Source of the DNA: an uncultured Acholeplasmataceae bacterium
GTDB taxonomy: Bacteria > Bacillota_I > Bacilli_A > Acholeplasmatales > Acholeplasmataceae
Assembly: GCA_937983315.1 (NCBI GenBank)
Contig: CALKAH010000267.1
Location: 1 to 7,375 of the forward strand
DNA length: 7,375 bases
Direction of reading: 5' to 3'
Of this stretch, positions 6,235 through 7,375 are shown in pieces. Numbering within the stretch: the first letter of the stretch is position 1; every line of letters begins with the position of its first letter. The notes below the pieces were generated by a model, which was given only the letters and a program-made list of their open reading frames with translations, had not been told where the DNA came from and searched no databases. Both the position numbers and the translations under genes were made by a program.

Positions 6235-6297
6235 TCGCGAATTTCACGGAATCGCGGTAGAAACTTGACCTCCACATCAGGTCGATTATACGATACA
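6225..6297 (-). ncRNA. Purine riboswitch aptamer, guanine/hypoxanthine class
   Basis: All elements of the purine aptamer are present on the minus strand. P1 is TATCGTA/TACGATA (6295-6289 with 6233-6227), followed by the conserved TAATC. P2 is GACCT/AGGTC with loop L2 GATGTGG. J2/3 is TTTCTACC. P3 is a GCGA/TCGC-based stem with one U-U mismatch and loop L3 CCGTGAA, and J3/1 is GAC. The base just before the P1 3' strand (C at 6234) corresponds to C74 of the B. subtilis xpt aptamer, which pairs with guanine or hypoxanthine; adenine switches have U there. Compared with xpt, L2 reads GATGTGG for GATATGG and L3 reads CCGTGAA for CCGTAAA. It precedes a purine permease, as expected for an OFF switch. 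Confidence 0.95.
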
Positions 6298-6311
6298 TTG
6301 AATACAAAATC

Positions 6312-6340
6312 ATTATAACAATCTATCTTCCGACTGTAAA
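6312..6340 (-). promoter_or_regulatory. Strong promoter of the riboswitch-purine permease transcript
   Basis: Minus-strand -35 TTTACA (6340-6335), 17-base spacer, and a perfect -10 TATAAT (6317-6312) preceded by TGT, making an extended -10. The predicted start is near 6305, giving a leader of about 190 bases containing the whole riboswitch. Confidence 0.88.
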
Positions 6341-6363
6341 GGGGCTTTTAGACACAAAATGTA

Positions 6364-6377
6364 AGTAAGCGCTTTTA
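6364..6377. promoter_or_regulatory. Possible cre-like (CcpA) site
   Basis: AGTAAGCGCTTTTA matches the cre consensus TGWAANCGNTNWCA at all but two fixed positions, with the central AAGCGCTT intact. It overlaps the ptsH stop codon and lies about 24 bases upstream of the -35 of the purine permease promoter. A single imperfect match of this kind can occur by chance. Confidence 0.3.
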
Positions 6378-6641
6378 TTCGATAAGTCCTTCTTCAAGAA
6401 GCAGTTGATTGATCTCTTCAAGGATTTGATCTTCGTGATGTCCTTCGGTCTGAATAACAAATGATGCTCCTTCTGGAATACCTAAAGACATGATCCCGAT
6501 AATGGATTTTAAGGTCATATGATGTTGTTTATAGATCACATCAATACGATCATGATACTTACTCGCATGCTGTGCGATTTTTGCTGCTGGACGCGCGTGT
6601 AATCCTTCTTTACTCGTGATGATAAATGCCTTTTCTTTCAT
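6375..6641 (-). CDS. ptsH: Phosphocarrier protein HPr
   Basis: An 88-residue cytoplasmic phosphocarrier that passes phosphate from Enzyme I to sugar-specific EIIA domains. The active-site motif GLHARPA carries His15. TLKSIIGIMSLGI carries Ser46, the site of HPr kinase/phosphorylase in Firmicutes, so the protein could also act in CcpA-type catabolite control. Length and the full pattern are normal. The ATG overlaps the stop of the upstream EIIC gene as ATGA, and GGGGAG stands about eight bases upstream, so the two are probably translationally coupled. HPr genes of Firmicutes usually sit beside ptsI; here the partner is a fructose-type EIIC, so this may be a dedicated HPr paralogue, or the only HPr in an unusual place. 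Confidence 0.93.
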   Translation of the reverse strand: MKEKAFIITSKEGLHARPAAKIAQHASKYHDRIDVIYKQHHMTLKSIIGIMSLGIPEGASFVIQTEGHHEDQILEEINQLLLEEGLIE

Positions 6642-7375
6642 GCTTCTCTCCCCAAGATGAAAAAGATTTTAATGAGTAGAACAGAAATGAGTGATCCCGA
6701 AGCTAATGCAATTAAAAATCCCCACCAATTGGTCATTAAAAAGATGACGAAGATACCACCGTGAGGTGCTGGTACAGTCGTTTGAAACATTGCACATACC
6801 ATCGCTGCTAAGAGACTACCGATGATAATCGGTACATGCACACGTTTTTGATAGGTTTTAACAAAGGGCATTGCACCTTCGGTGATAAACGACAAACCCG
6901 TCACAGCAAGATTCTTTCTTACCTTATATTCTGTTTCTGAAAATTCTTTTTTAAAGATTGTTAATGCTAATGCAAGTGCTAAAGGTGGTATCATCCCTGC
7001 AGCCATGATCGATGCCATGAGAACCGATGAATGATCGTGAACAATCGATATCACCCCTACCAAATAGGCAAGCTTATTGATGGGTCCACCCATATCAACA
7101 GCCATTAGTCCACCTAAAAGACTTGCTGTAATCAGGAGTATCACACCATCCATGAGGACGATCTGTTGTTCAAGCCATAAAGAGAGGGGTGAGATGATCC
7201 AATTGATACCTATCATCATCAGTGATATGAATAAGACACCTAAAAATGGATAAATGAGGATGGGTTTCATGCTATTAAATGAACGTGGAAGTTTTTGATG
7301 CATCCACTTGATCAATTCCATGAGATATCCTGCAGTAAATCCTCCGATGATGGCTCCGATAAATCCTGAATCACC
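6638..7375 (-). CDS. PTS fructose-type transporter subunit IIC, C-terminal part (5' end outside window)
   Basis: The membrane channel domain of a fructose-family phosphotransferase system. The frame stays open from 6638 to the window edge, giving about 245 visible residues. The ATG at 7321 is not the start, since the preceding in-frame residues (SGFIGAIIGGFTAGYL) are typical internal EIIC sequence. Motifs, counted from the edge, are KPILIYPFLG (about 37-46), DMGGPINKLAY (about 94-104), ITEGAMPF (about 164-171) and PAPHGGIF (about 202-209), with several membrane helices. The protein ends with the EIIC domain, so any EIIA and EIIB domains must be N-terminal (FruA-like EIIABC or EIIBC) or separate. 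Substrate is probably fructose, but mannosylglycerate-type and other members share these motifs. It overlaps ptsH by four bases. Confidence 0.92.
   Translation of the reverse strand, partial: GDSGFIGAIIGGFTAGYLMELIKWMHQKLPRSFNSMKPILIYPFLGVLFISLMMIGINWIISPLSLWLEQQIVLMDGVILLITASLLGGLMAVDMGGPINKLAYLVGVISIVHDHSSVLMASIMAAGMIPPLALALALTIFKKEFSETEYKVRKNLAVTGLSFITEGAMPFVKTYQKRVHVPIIIGSLLAAMVCAMFQTTVPAPHGGIFVIFLMTNWWGFLIALASGSLISVLLIKIFFILGREA

Noticed and set aside
6020..6268. Plus-strand open frame across the riboswitch
   Set aside because: It overlaps the permease start, terminator and aptamer on the opposite strand, and has no family resemblance.
7319..7321. ATG as the start of the EIIC gene
   Set aside because: The frame continues open to the window edge with typical EIIC residues, so the gene begins outside the window.

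Overview
The window looks like a stretch of chromosome from a low-to-moderate GC Firmicute (Bacillota). The reasons are a PyrR-type attenuator, a guanine-class purine riboswitch, an HPr with both His15 and Ser46, strong AGGAGG-type ribosome binding sites and extended -10 promoters. Trp codons are TGG and TGA is used as a stop, so this is the standard code and not a Mycoplasma-type code. I cannot fix the genus. An Erysipelotrichia-like or related lineage is only a guess.

The first 46 bases are not biological. They match the 3' part of the Illumina TruSeq universal adapter, so the window begins at an untrimmed contig end. Next comes a leftward operon: pyrR (1442-1942), a GNAT acetyltransferase fused to an SGNH/GDSL hydrolase (286-1440), and a ClbS/DfsB-like four-helix-bundle gene (47-263) cut off by the adapter. 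Divergent from pyrR is an NCS2 uracil permease gene (2154-3425, rightward). Its leader holds a complete PyrR attenuator: PyrR-binding hairpin, antiterminator and terminator. A hairpin terminator separates it from a convergent, leftward Ste24-like M48 membrane metalloprotease (3476-4699). Upstream of that, also leftward, is an AzgA/PbuG-type guanine/hypoxanthine permease (4777-6111), preceded by a near-consensus promoter and a purine riboswitch. The right end carries a leftward pair: the C-terminal part of a fructose-type PTS EIIC (6638 to beyond 7375), overlapping an HPr gene (6375-6641) by four bases.

The common theme is nucleobase salvage with RNA-level feedback. Uracil import should be shut off when UMP-loaded PyrR binds the permease leader. 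Purine import should be shut off when guanine or hypoxanthine binds the riboswitch. The HPr/EIIC pair belongs to sugar uptake. A weak cre-like site between ptsH and the purine permease could link the two, but that is speculative.

I see no mobile element, CRISPR array, tRNA or rRNA, and no clearly new system. The points most worth a second look are the adapter-chimeric protein end, the GNAT-SGNH fusion, the unusual expression platform of the purine riboswitch, and the HPr gene coupled to a fructose EIIC.
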